Origin: Motiliproteus sp047622605
GTDB lineage: Bacteria; Pseudomonadota; Gammaproteobacteria; Pseudomonadales; Balneatricaceae
NCBI GenBank assembly: GCA_047622605.1
Contig: JBLHND010000008.1
Coordinates: 1 to 40,642, forward strand
Direction of reading: 5' to 3'
DNA length: 40,642 bases
Within the stretch, counting starts at the first letter, position 1. Every line of letters starts with the position of its first letter. Shown piece after piece: positions 7,368-15,466 of this stretch. Position numbers and translations under genes: made by a program. The notes under the pieces are model-generated. The model had not been told where the DNA came from and ran no database searches. It saw only the letters and a list, made by a program, of their open reading frames with translations.

Positions 7368-10300
7368 ATGCAAACAGACAGCGCGACCACCGCTCAGCCT
7401 GGCAAACAACCGGTATCAATCTTCCTGCGGGTGAAATGGCTCACCGCGTCGCTTATCTTTGGGCTGATAGTCGTCGCAGGGCTGGGCCTGTTCGGCATGA
7501 AAAAAATCGTCGGTCTGATGGATAAAGTGGCCAACCAGCATGCTCCTATAGAGAATGCCGTCGCCAACATTGAACGCGAGCGGGTTGCGCTTGACTTTAC
7601 CATCAAGAGGTTACTACGTTCGAGCCATGCGGGGTTAGGGTCTGCCGGCATGGCGCAGCTTGAGGACAGGGTGAATTCCCGTCTCGACGCAATGGCGGCA
7701 AGCTACAAGACCGCCAAAGACATCGTGGACGCCGCCGCTAAGACCGACGATGCCGAGGCTCGGCGCGAGCTTTCCAGCACACGTAACGCCTTGCGAATTC
7801 TGGACGCCAAAATAATTCAGTATCAGGATGATATTGATCTGTTGATGCGCCGGATCCAAGCCAGGGATATTCTGAGCGCGATGGGGATGGCGGCGGCGTT
7901 AGAGGATAGTTCAGGCGGTGCTCTCGCACAGAATACGGCTATCTTGCAGGGTCAGCTGCGCGACGCTACCGCGACTGCCGTCAAGGATGCCATAGGTGCG
8001 GAGCATACCAGCCTCACCCTGCTGATAGTCGTGACTGTTCTGGCTGTGCTGTTCTCCGGCATTTTTGTGTTCTACCTCCTGCGTTCCATGATCAGCTTGC
8101 TCGGGGGCGAGCCTGCCGTAGCGGCGGCACTGGCCAATCGCATTGCGGTCGGCGACCTGAATACGCAACTGGTCTTGCGCGCAGGGGATAGCACCAGCTT
8201 GATCGCCGCGATGCAGCAGATGCAGACCCGTATGCAGATCGTGGCGGCTCACGCCGAAGCCATCGGTCAGGGAGATTTTTCACAGGAAGTGGAACTGCTG
8301 TCGGAGCAGGATCGACTGGGTCGCGCCATCAACACCATGAACGCCTTGCTGAGTACCGCTAAAACAGACGATGACCGGCATAACTGGCTACGCGACGGTA
8401 GCAGCCAATTGTTAACGGCCATCACCGGCGACTTCTCCAAGCAGCAGCTGGCCTCTGCGGCCATCTCCACGGTGAGCCGTTATCTGGGCGCGGGGCGCGG
8501 GGTGTTGCATACCTACCTCCCAAGCGAGGATGCTCTGGATCTGCTAGGCAGCTATATGTACACCGAAGCCTCCGGTCAGGGCAGCCGCTTCAAGCTCGGC
8601 GAGGGCGCCATCGGGCAGGTGGCTCAGGAGAAAAAACCCATTATCCTGACCACCCTGGCGGCAGACGTAGCCCCCATCGTCACCGGCATGACCTCTGCGT
8701 TACCGCTGTACACCTACACCTACCCGCTGCTACATCAGAACCAGTTGCTGGGGGTGGTGGAACTTGCCAGTTTCGAGCGCTTCGATGTGACCCAGCAGGA
8801 GTTTCTGCATCGCGCTACCGAGGTAATCGCCTCCTCTTTGGTTATAGCCGAGCAACGCGAGAGTGCGAGTAAAATGCTGCTGCTGGCAGAACTCGCCGAG
8901 AAGGAAGCACGTGCGCAAAGCAAAAATCTGAGCAAGGCGAACGCCCAGATGGAAGAGCAGCAACAACAACTCCAGCAACAGACCGAAGAACTGCAGCAGA
9001 GCAATACCCAGATGGAGGAGCAACAACAGCAGCTGCAGCAACAGACCGAAGAGCTGCAGCAGAGTAATGCGCAGATGGAGGAGCAGCAGCAGCAACTGCA
9101 GCAACAGACCGAAGAACTGCAGCAGAGCAATGAGCAGATGGAGGAGCAGCAGCAGCAGGTGAAACAGCATAATCAGGCGTTACGCGAGTCGCGTAACCTG
9201 ATTAAAGCCAAGGCGGAAGAACTGGAGCAGGCCAGCCAGTTCAAATCGGAGTTCCTCGCCAATATGTCGCATGAACTGCGTACCCCTCTAAACTCGATCA
9301 TCCTGCTATCCAAGATGATGTGGAGCGATGAACAGGCCGACTGTGAAGACGAGAACGTCAAGTGGGCGAAGATTATTCACCGCTCGGGCGAAGACCTGTT
9401 GGTACTGATCAACAACGTCCTCGACCTCTCGAAAGTCGAAGCAGGGCATATGGACCTGCAGCTGGCACCGCTAAAGAGCGCATCCGTGCAAGTGGAGTTA
9501 CAGGAGTTGTTCGAGCATCAAGCTCAGCAGCTGGGACTGGCCTTTACCGTCGAGGATAACCTGAATAGAGAGTTTGTCACCGATCGCGACAAGCTGGCAC
9601 AGATCCTGCGAAACTTGCTCTCCAATGCCTTAAAGTTTACCAAACAGGGCAGCGTCACCCTCTGCATCGATCACCGTCCTGACGAGGCCTTGCCGATCTG
9701 CCTTGCCGTGCGCGATACCGGTATTGGCATCCCGGAACAAAAACAGTCGCACGTTTTTCAAGCCTTCCAGCAGGCCGATGGCTCGACTTCACGTGAATAT
9801 GGTGGCACGGGACTCGGGCTGACAATCAGCCTGCGTCTTGCCAAACTACTCGGCGGAGTCATCGAACTGACCAGCGAACAGGGACAGGGTAGCGAGTTTT
9901 TGCTGCGTCTGCCCGCAGCCTCTCTGCCGCTACCCGTGGCCGACACTACCGCCGCACTGCCCATGGCCGACACTACCGCCGCATTGCCCGCCGAGCGGCC
10001 CGCAGCCACGCCCGATGATCGTGCGGTGCTGAAGGCCAACGACAAGGTTATCCTGCTGATCGATGACGACCCGGTACTGGGCCAGACGCTGCTGTTGATC
10101 AACCGCCAGCTGGGCTACAAAACCCTGCTCGCAACAACGGGTGCCGAGGGGCTGAAACTGGCCCGGCAGCACCAGCCGCAAGGCATTCTGCTCGATCTCG
10201 GCCTGCCCGATATGGACGGCAGTCAGGTGCTGCACAAGATCAAACTGAGCCCCTTACTGATGCACACCCCGGTCTATATCTTCTCGGGGCACGATCGCGA

Positions 10301-11219
10301 CGAGGCGCTGTTGAGGCAGGGCGTTGTCGGCTTCCTGCAAAAACCGGTCGACAAACGACAACTGGTCGACGCCGAGACGGCTTTGCTGGGCGCGATGACT
10401 AACGTCGCGGGCAGTGCCATCCTGCTGGTCGAGAACGGCAGCATCAGTGCGGCCGATGTGGCGCGTATCTGCGGACAGCAGAACGGCCAGGGCCAGGTGA
10501 TCGTAGTAGCCCCCGGCACAGGCGTCGCGGAGGCGCTGCGCGACAACGCCTGCCGGCTGGCGATTGTCGATTTTGGCGAGGGCCTGGTGCAGCAGGCATT
10601 AGCCAGTGCAGAAGCATTGCGCGCTGAAAACCCCGGTATCGCGCTGGTATTCTTTGGCCAGCGGGCGCCAGGCAGCAAGGAAGACGCCAGTCTGCGCCGC
10701 TATTCGGACAGCGTCATCGTCAAGACCGAGCAGTCCGAACAGCGCCTGCTGGAGAACATCGAACGCTTCCTGCGCGAAGCCCCGCGCGTGAGGGCGATGT
10801 CACACGCCGGCCGGGGTGCCGTGGCCGACAGCAAACGCTTGGCCGGCAAGCACGTATTGGTCGCCGATGACGATCCGCGCAACCTGTTCGTCATCGCTGC
10901 AGCACTCGAGCGACACGGTGCAAAAATAAGCAGTGTAATCAACGGACTGAGTGCACTTGAGTTTCTCGAAAAGCAGCAGGTTGATCTGATTATCATGGAC
11001 ATCATGATGCCCGAACTCAATGGCTATGAAGCCATCGCGCTGATCCGAAAAGACCTAGCGCTGGCTGCTATTCCCATCCTGGCGGTTACCGCCAAGTCCG
11101 GGCCGGACGACCGCGCCCAGGTGCTTGCGGCCGGTGCCGATGACTATCTGGCCAAGCCGGTGGTTTATGAGGAGCTGGTCGCCAAAGCGGAACAATGGTG
11201 TGCGGGCAGAGTGTTATGA
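7368..11219 (+). CDS. Membrane hybrid sensor histidine kinase (HAMP-GAF-HK-REC-REC-REC)
   Basis: 1283 residues. Membrane segments at about 22-43 and 214-237 bracket a helical, probably periplasmic sensor of about 170 residues. A HAMP-like region (~238-325), a GAF-like domain (~345-490) and a long Glu/Gln coiled coil (~500-620) follow. The HisKA box is FLANMSHELRTPLN with phospho-acceptor H635; the HATPase domain shows N-box NLLSNALKF and G-boxes DTGIGIP and GGTGLGL. Three receivers come last: REC1 (~893-1005, D943, K992), a divergent REC2 (~1016-1137, with VEN instead of the usual DD, D1068, K1119) and REC3 (~1160-1280, DDD, D1211, K1263). It is the first gene of the operon, and its TGA overlaps the next ATG (ATGA). 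The input signal is unknown. A VADTTAALP-type duplication marks the HATPase-REC1 linker. Confidence 0.92.
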   Translation: MQTDSATTAQPGKQPVSIFLRVKWLTASLIFGLIVVAGLGLFGMKKIVGLMDKVANQHAPIENAVANIERERVALDFTIKRLLRSSHAGLGSAGMAQLEDRVNSRLDAMAASYKTAKDIVDAAAKTDDAEARRELSSTRNALRILDAKIIQYQDDIDLLMRRIQARDILSAMGMAAALEDSSGGALAQNTAILQGQLRDATATAVKDAIGAEHTSLTLLIVVTVLAVLFSGIFVFYLLRSMISLLGGEPAVAAALANRIAVGDLNTQLVLRAGDSTSLIAAMQQMQTRMQIVAAHAEAIGQGDFSQEVELLSEQDRLGRAINTMNALLSTAKTDDDRHNWLRDGSSQLLTAITGDFSKQQLASAAISTVSRYLGAGRGVLHTYLPSEDALDLLGSYMYTEASGQGSRFKLGEGAIGQVAQEKKPIILTTLAADVAPIVTGMTSALPLYTYTYPLLHQNQLLGVVELASFERFDVTQQEFLHRATEVIASSLVIAEQRESASKMLLLAELAEKEARAQSKNLSKANAQMEEQQQQLQQQTEELQQSNTQMEEQQQQLQQQTEELQQSNAQMEEQQQQLQQQTEELQQSNEQMEEQQQQVKQHNQALRESRNLIKAKAEELEQASQFKSEFLANMSHELRTPLNSIILLSKMMWSDEQADCEDENVKWAKIIHRSGEDLLVLINNVLDLSKVEAGHMDLQLAPLKSASVQVELQELFEHQAQQLGLAFTVEDNLNREFVTDRDKLAQILRNLLSNALKFTKQGSVTLCIDHRPDEALPICLAVRDTGIGIPEQKQSHVFQAFQQADGSTSREYGGTGLGLTISLRLAKLLGGVIELTSEQGQGSEFLLRLPAASLPLPVADTTAALPMADTTAALPAERPAATPDDRAVLKANDKVILLIDDDPVLGQTLLLINRQLGYKTLLATTGAEGLKLARQHQPQGILLDLGLPDMDGSQVLHKIKLSPLLMHTPVYIFSGHDRDEALLRQGVVGFLQKPVDKRQLVDAETALLGAMTNVAGSAILLVENGSISAADVARICGQQNGQGQVIVVAPGTGVAEALRDNACRLAIVDFGEGLVQQALASAEALRAENPGIALVFFGQRAPGSKEDASLRRYSDSVIVKTEQSEQRLLENIERFLREAPRVRAMSHAGRGAVADSKRLAGKHVLVADDDPRNLFVIAAALERHGAKISSVINGLSALEFLEKQQVDLIIMDIMMPELNGYEAIALIRKDLALAAIPILAVTAKSGPDDRAQVLAAGADDYLAKPVVYEELVAKAEQWCAGRVL
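8943..9194 (+). repeat. 63-base in-frame repeats encoding Q/E coiled coil
   Basis: Three full 63-base units (8943-9005, 9006-9068, 9069-9131) and a degenerate fourth (9132-9194) encode 21-residue repeats of the type QMEEQQQQLQQQTEELQQSN between the GAF and HisKA domains (residues 526-609). 21 residues is three heptads, so gain or loss of a unit keeps the helix register of the signalling helix. Synonymous differences between units (caa/cag, gaa/gag) show that they are not all freshly copied. Confidence 0.92.
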
Positions 11220-12931
11220 CGATTACGGTGCAGACGCTGGGAAAACTGCGTCGGGTCGCCATTCTTGGCCGGCTCGATACGACGCCCCACCAGGAAGCGT
11301 TGCAGACCGTGCTGAACGCCAGGCCTGAGGCATCGACCTGCAGCGACGAAATGCTGGAGCTGAATTTCTACGACGCCGATACTCTGCCTGCGGCAATCAT
11401 TTCCAGCCTCGCGGCGCAGGTCGATCGCGGCGCGGCACTGAAAATCGTCGCCTACCACGCCCTGCTTGCACACACCCTGATGCGGCTCGACCTGCCGGTG
11501 ACCCAGGTACCGAACCGGATTCAATGCTCTGAACCAGTGCACTATCGGGCTCTGGCACTGGCCGGTTCCGCGCAAAGCCTGGACAAGATGATGCATATCT
11601 TGGCCCATCTTCCGCATTCCGATGCGTCAGTTTTTGTCGCCCAGCATGTCTTGGAAGATCAGCCCAATCTGCTCGATAAACTACTCAAGACCTGTACTGA
11701 CTACATTGTGGTCATGCCGCAGCACCTGATGCCCATAAAGGCCGGCACTGTCTATGTGGCGCCTCCCGGCTATCACATGAAAGTTGCACAGGGTCTGCTC
11801 TATCTAACCCGCGATCGCAAAATTCAGTTTGCCCGGCCATCGATCGACGTACTCTTTGAGTCGCTGGCGGTGGAATATGGCGATGCGGTACTCGCCGCGC
11901 TACTCTGCGGCTTTGGCCAAGACGGTGTGGCCGGCTGTGCCGCACTGCGTGCAGCAGGTTCCAGCGTGATTGTCGAGGATGGAAACGAGTGCCAAGCCGC
12001 ACGCGCCTTGCCCGATGCCGCACGCGACGGGCTGCATTACGATTATGTGCTAGGGCTGCCGGCGATTGCCAGCGTAGCGGCCGCCACGCTCGCCGATGAC
12101 GGTGGCAGCCCGCGCGGAGTGCTGCTCGACCTGTTTCTCGAGGCGCTGTTCAACCAGTATGGCTACGATTTTCGCGGCTACCAGCGTGACAGTCTGGAGC
12201 GCCGCATCCGCAACCTGACGACCCATTTCAGTCTCGGCCGGTTTTGTGACTTCCAACGCGCCGTCTTGACGGATGCCGCGCTATTCGAACGCCTCTGTGC
12301 GGAACTGACGGTCGGTGTGACCAGCTTTTTTCGGCATCCCGACCAGTTTCGCCTGATCCGTGAAGAAGTTCTTCCCTACCTCGCGAGTTTTCCGGTGATC
12401 AAACTCTGGTCTGCCGGCTGCTCGACCGGCGAAGAAGCCTATTCCCTGGCGGTAATCCTCGATGAACGGGGGCTGCTCGAACAAAGCCAGCTGTTTGCCA
12501 CTGACATTAACCACTATCTGCTGGCGCTGGCCAGCAGTGGCCTGTATCCCTCCGGCCCGCTGACGACGCATCGCGAAAACTATCTGGCCAGTGGCGGACC
12601 GCGCCAGTTCGATGCCTGTTTAGCATCAGTTGGCCGTTTCCTCCAAGTCGACGCGCGGCTGCAGCAGCGCATCCTGTTTCATCGCCACTCGCTGGCTGAT
12701 GCCGGTATTTTCAACGAGTTTCAGCTCATCATTTGTCGCAATGTGATGATCTATTTCAACGCCGAGCTGCAACGTCAGGTGTTGCAACGCTTCGAGCAGT
12801 CGCTGCACGCCGATGGCTTTCTGGTGCTTGGACCCCAGGACGGCCTGAGTCATCTGGCAGAAGAGCAGGGCTTTGTACCCTACAAACGTGGCAGCAATAT
12901 TTACCGCAAGGGGAAGCGCTCTCATGACTGA
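11216..12931 (+). CDS. CheB-CheR fusion protein with N-terminal STAS-like region
   Basis: 571 residues, ATG at 11216 overlapping the previous stop. Residues 1-105 look like a small alpha/beta STAS-like region (tentative). Residues ~110-290 are a CheB methylesterase/deamidase: catalytic triad candidates S118 (LAGSAQS), H144 (VAQHV) and D236 (GFGQDGVAG), plus RPSIDVLF; the receiver of classical CheB is absent. Residues ~300-565 are a CheR methyltransferase: YGYDFRGYQRDSLERRI helical domain, VTSFFRHP, the SAM-binding WSAGCSTGEEAYSLA (398-412) and ICRNVMIYF. CheR methylates glutamates of receptors and CheB removes the methyl groups or deamidates glutamines. No MCP, CheA or CheW gene is present in the window, so the substrate may be the neighbouring kinase (inference). 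It overlaps the next gene by 8 bases. Confidence 0.92.
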   Translation: MTITVQTLGKLRRVAILGRLDTTPHQEALQTVLNARPEASTCSDEMLELNFYDADTLPAAIISSLAAQVDRGAALKIVAYHALLAHTLMRLDLPVTQVPNRIQCSEPVHYRALALAGSAQSLDKMMHILAHLPHSDASVFVAQHVLEDQPNLLDKLLKTCTDYIVVMPQHLMPIKAGTVYVAPPGYHMKVAQGLLYLTRDRKIQFARPSIDVLFESLAVEYGDAVLAALLCGFGQDGVAGCAALRAAGSSVIVEDGNECQAARALPDAARDGLHYDYVLGLPAIASVAAATLADDGGSPRGVLLDLFLEALFNQYGYDFRGYQRDSLERRIRNLTTHFSLGRFCDFQRAVLTDAALFERLCAELTVGVTSFFRHPDQFRLIREEVLPYLASFPVIKLWSAGCSTGEEAYSLAVILDERGLLEQSQLFATDINHYLLALASSGLYPSGPLTTHRENYLASGGPRQFDACLASVGRFLQVDARLQQRILFHRHSLADAGIFNEFQLIICRNVMIYFNAELQRQVLQRFEQSLHADGFLVLGPQDGLSHLAEEQGFVPYKRGSNIYRKGKRSHD

Positions 12932-15197
12932 AAAATTCGTTATCCTGGTCGTTGATGATAATGTCAACAATCGCTTTACCCTACGTGCCCTGCTGGCGCG
13001 GCTGCCTGATTGTACGGTCGTCGAGGCCGATTCTGGCGAGGCGGCCCTGCGATGTACCCTGGAGCGGACGATCAACCTGATCCTGCTCGATGTGCAGATG
13101 CCCGGCATGGATGGCTTTGAAACGGCCCAACATCTGCAGATGACCGAGCGTACTCGACATATCCCCGTTGTGTTCGTGACGGCAGTGCTCAAGGCCAGCG
13201 AGTTTGTGGCACGTGGTTATGGACTGGGGGCCGTGGATTATCTGACGAAGCCGATTGACGACAGTCTGCTCTTGAGTCGGGTGCGGCTCTATCAGCATCT
13301 GAGCGAGCGCGAACTGATCCTTGAACGATCAGTTCAAAGACTGCAGCTCAGCGAAAAGCATCTGTTGCAGGCCAAAGAATCGGCTGAGGCCACGGCGAAA
13401 GAGTTGGCGACCCAGGCCCTGGCGCTGAAGAAGCTGACGCTGGCGGTCGAAGCAAGTCCCAATAGCACCTTTATAACCGATACCAGCGGCGCTATCGAAT
13501 ACGTCAATCCATCTTTCGTCAAGAGCACCGGCTATGCCGCGAGGGAGGCAATTGGCAAGAATCCTAGCCTGCTCAATTCGGGTAAAACGCCTTTACCGAT
13601 CTTTCAGCAGCTCTGGAGCACCGTCCTGTCCGGCAAGGTCTGGCGGGGTGAGATTCAGAACCGCAGAAAGGACGGCAGCTTCTTCTGGGTGTCGTCCTCG
13701 ATTGCGCCGATGCGCGCTGCAGATGGGAGGGTGTCGCATTTTGTCTGTGTCCATGCCGACATTACCGACAAGGTCGAGATGCAGGACCACCTGCGCACCG
13801 CCAAGGAAGCGGCTGAGCACGCCAACCGGGCCAAGAGTGTCTTTCTGGCGAACATGAGCCATGAGCTAAGAACGCCGCTGAATGCGATCATCGGCTTTGC
13901 GCGGCTGCTGGAAAAGCATGCCGACATCAGTGGCGAAGCCCTGAGTCAGGTCGGCATCATCAATTCAGCGGGCCAGCATCTGCTGGCACTGATCAACGAC
14001 GTGCTCGATATCTCGCGCATCGAAGCCGGGCGCTTAGATCTCAAGAAGGCAAGCTTCGATCTGGGTGAGCTGCTCGGCGAAGTCGAGGGCATGCTTAGGG
14101 CCCGCGCGGAGAGCAAGGGGCTGACCTTCGTCGTGGTCCGCTCGTCCGAACTGCCGCCTTACGTACTGGGCAACGCTCATCATCTCAAAAAAGTACTTAT
14201 CAATTTGCTTGGCAACGCCGTCAAATACACGGACCAGGGCAGTATCTGGCTGCGCGTCAGCGTGTTTGAAGGCGTGGTGCGCTTTGAAGTGGCCGACACG
14301 GGTGGCGGTATCAGTAAGGAAGAGCAGGCGAGTGTCTTTAAGGCCTTCTACCAGAGTGCAACCGGCATTGCCAAAGGCGAAGGTACCGGACTGGGGCTGT
14401 TGATCAGTGCTGAATACGTGGGGTTGATGGGCGGCGAATTGAGTGTCGACAGCGAGTTCGGTCAGGGCAGCGTGTTCACCCTGACGCTGCCGCTGCCGGC
14501 CACGGAGGTGCCAGTGACGGTGCCAGTGACGGTGCCAGCGCGTGAGCGTCTTGGCGTGGTAATCGGGCTGCAGTCACAGGAAGTATCGCCACGTATCCTA
14601 GTGGCCGACGACCAGGCCGACAACCTCCAACTGATCTTCCAGATCCTCAGCAGGGCCGGCTTGGATGTCCGGACGGTCGATAACGGCGAACAAGCCATTG
14701 CCTCGTTTCTGAGCTGGCAACCGCACTTCATCTGGATGGACATGCGAATGCCGGTGATCGACGGCTACGAGGCTACTCGAAAGATACGGACCTTACCCGG
14801 CGGCGACGCGGTGAAGATCACCGCGTTGACAGCGAGTGTTTTCGAGGAAGATCGTGCAGCCATTCTGGCCGCCGGTTGCGACGAGATGGTTATAAAACCC
14901 GTCCAGGAAGAGCAGCTGTTCGAGGTGATGGCCACCTTGCTGGGCCTGCATTATCGTTATGCCGACGCCCCCGTGCCAGACAGCAAGGCCTTGCCCACGC
15001 TGACAAATCTGTCGGATCTGACTGCCACGCAGCGTGCGGCACTGCGGGACGCCGCTGAAATACTTGATGAAGATGCTGTCCAGGCCTTGCTTAAGCCGAT
15101 TCGTGATACGGAACCGGCATTGGTCGGCGCGCTTGATGAGCTGCTGGCAGGGTTCCGTTTCGACCTTATCGTCGCACTTTGCGATGCTGATAAATGA
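12924..15197 (+). CDS. Soluble hybrid histidine kinase (REC-PAS-HK-REC)
   Basis: 757 residues from the ATG at 12924, preceded by AAGGGGAAG and overlapping the cheBR stop. No membrane segment is seen, so it is predicted cytoplasmic. Order: REC1 (~5-120; DD at 11-12, phospho-acceptor D56, K109), a short coiled coil (~125-170), PAS/PAC (~170-285; ITDTSGAIEYVNPSF, then RRKDGSFFWVSSSIAPM), HisKA (FLANMSHELRTPLN, H313), HATPase (N-box NLLGNAVKY, DTGGGIS, GTGLGL), a linker with a VPVT repeat, and REC2 (~557-670; ADDQ, D606, K658) with a ~85-residue helical tail. An N-terminal receiver on a kinase suggests that it takes phosphate from the first kinase and passes it on (inference). Its stop overlaps the next small ORF. 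Confidence 0.93.
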   Translation: MTEKFVILVVDDNVNNRFTLRALLARLPDCTVVEADSGEAALRCTLERTINLILLDVQMPGMDGFETAQHLQMTERTRHIPVVFVTAVLKASEFVARGYGLGAVDYLTKPIDDSLLLSRVRLYQHLSERELILERSVQRLQLSEKHLLQAKESAEATAKELATQALALKKLTLAVEASPNSTFITDTSGAIEYVNPSFVKSTGYAAREAIGKNPSLLNSGKTPLPIFQQLWSTVLSGKVWRGEIQNRRKDGSFFWVSSSIAPMRAADGRVSHFVCVHADITDKVEMQDHLRTAKEAAEHANRAKSVFLANMSHELRTPLNAIIGFARLLEKHADISGEALSQVGIINSAGQHLLALINDVLDISRIEAGRLDLKKASFDLGELLGEVEGMLRARAESKGLTFVVVRSSELPPYVLGNAHHLKKVLINLLGNAVKYTDQGSIWLRVSVFEGVVRFEVADTGGGISKEEQASVFKAFYQSATGIAKGEGTGLGLLISAEYVGLMGGELSVDSEFGQGSVFTLTLPLPATEVPVTVPVTVPARERLGVVIGLQSQEVSPRILVADDQADNLQLIFQILSRAGLDVRTVDNGEQAIASFLSWQPHFIWMDMRMPVIDGYEATRKIRTLPGGDAVKITALTASVFEEDRAAILAAGCDEMVIKPVQEEQLFEVMATLLGLHYRYADAPVPDSKALPTLTNLSDLTATQRAALRDAAEILDEDAVQALLKPIRDTEPALVGALDELLAGFRFDLIVALCDADK

Positions 15198-15418
15198 TTC
15201 GCGCGGACCTCATAAGCGCTATAGGCCGCATCCTGAGGTTAGATGATCCCGGCAACCAGAACCTACTTGAGAACCTACTTGAGAACCTACTTGAGAACCT
15301 ACTTGAGAACCTACTCAAGAACGTACCCAAGAACCTGCTCGAGAGGCGACTCGGAGATAAGGCGCGCTGGGCAAGTCCCAGCGTTATGCGCGCACTATCG
15401 CAACCGTCGACGAGCTAG
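15194..15418 (+). CDS. Small ORF with LLEN tetrapeptide repeats, unknown function
   Basis: 74 codons whose ATG overlaps the stop of the kinase gene (ATGA at 15194-15197), the same coupling as the first operon junction. The centre is built from seven 12-base units reading NLLE repeatedly (residues ~23-50), preceded by MIRADLISAIGRILRLDD and followed by a basic tail. I recognise no family. The leucine/acid spacing of four would favour an amphipathic helix. It may be a translated small protein or only non-coding spacer expanded by slippage: base composition and a second long frame over the same repeat give no clear vote. It ends 48 bases before the EAL gene. Confidence 0.35.
   Translation: MIRADLISAIGRILRLDDPGNQNLLENLLENLLENLLENLLKNVPKNLLERRLGDKARWASPSVMRALSQPSTS
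15260..15343 (+). repeat. 12-base minisatellite, seven units
   Basis: Units of aacctacttgag start at 15260, 15272, 15284 and 15296 (perfect), then three degenerate units at 15308, 15320 and 15332 (aacctactcaag, aacgtacccaag, aacctgctcgag). The array keeps frame because 12 is a multiple of three. It lies between the second kinase and the c-di-GMP gene of the signalling operon. Confidence 0.95.
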
Positions 15419-15466
15419 CGAATCGGCACTCACAATTTTTCCGGCAATACGGATTTCGGAGAAGAC

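Noticed and set aside
8730..9170. Leucine-rich or Cys/Ser-rich minus-strand frames across the Q-repeats
   Set aside because: Direct by-product of reading the CAG/CAA repeats on the other strand.
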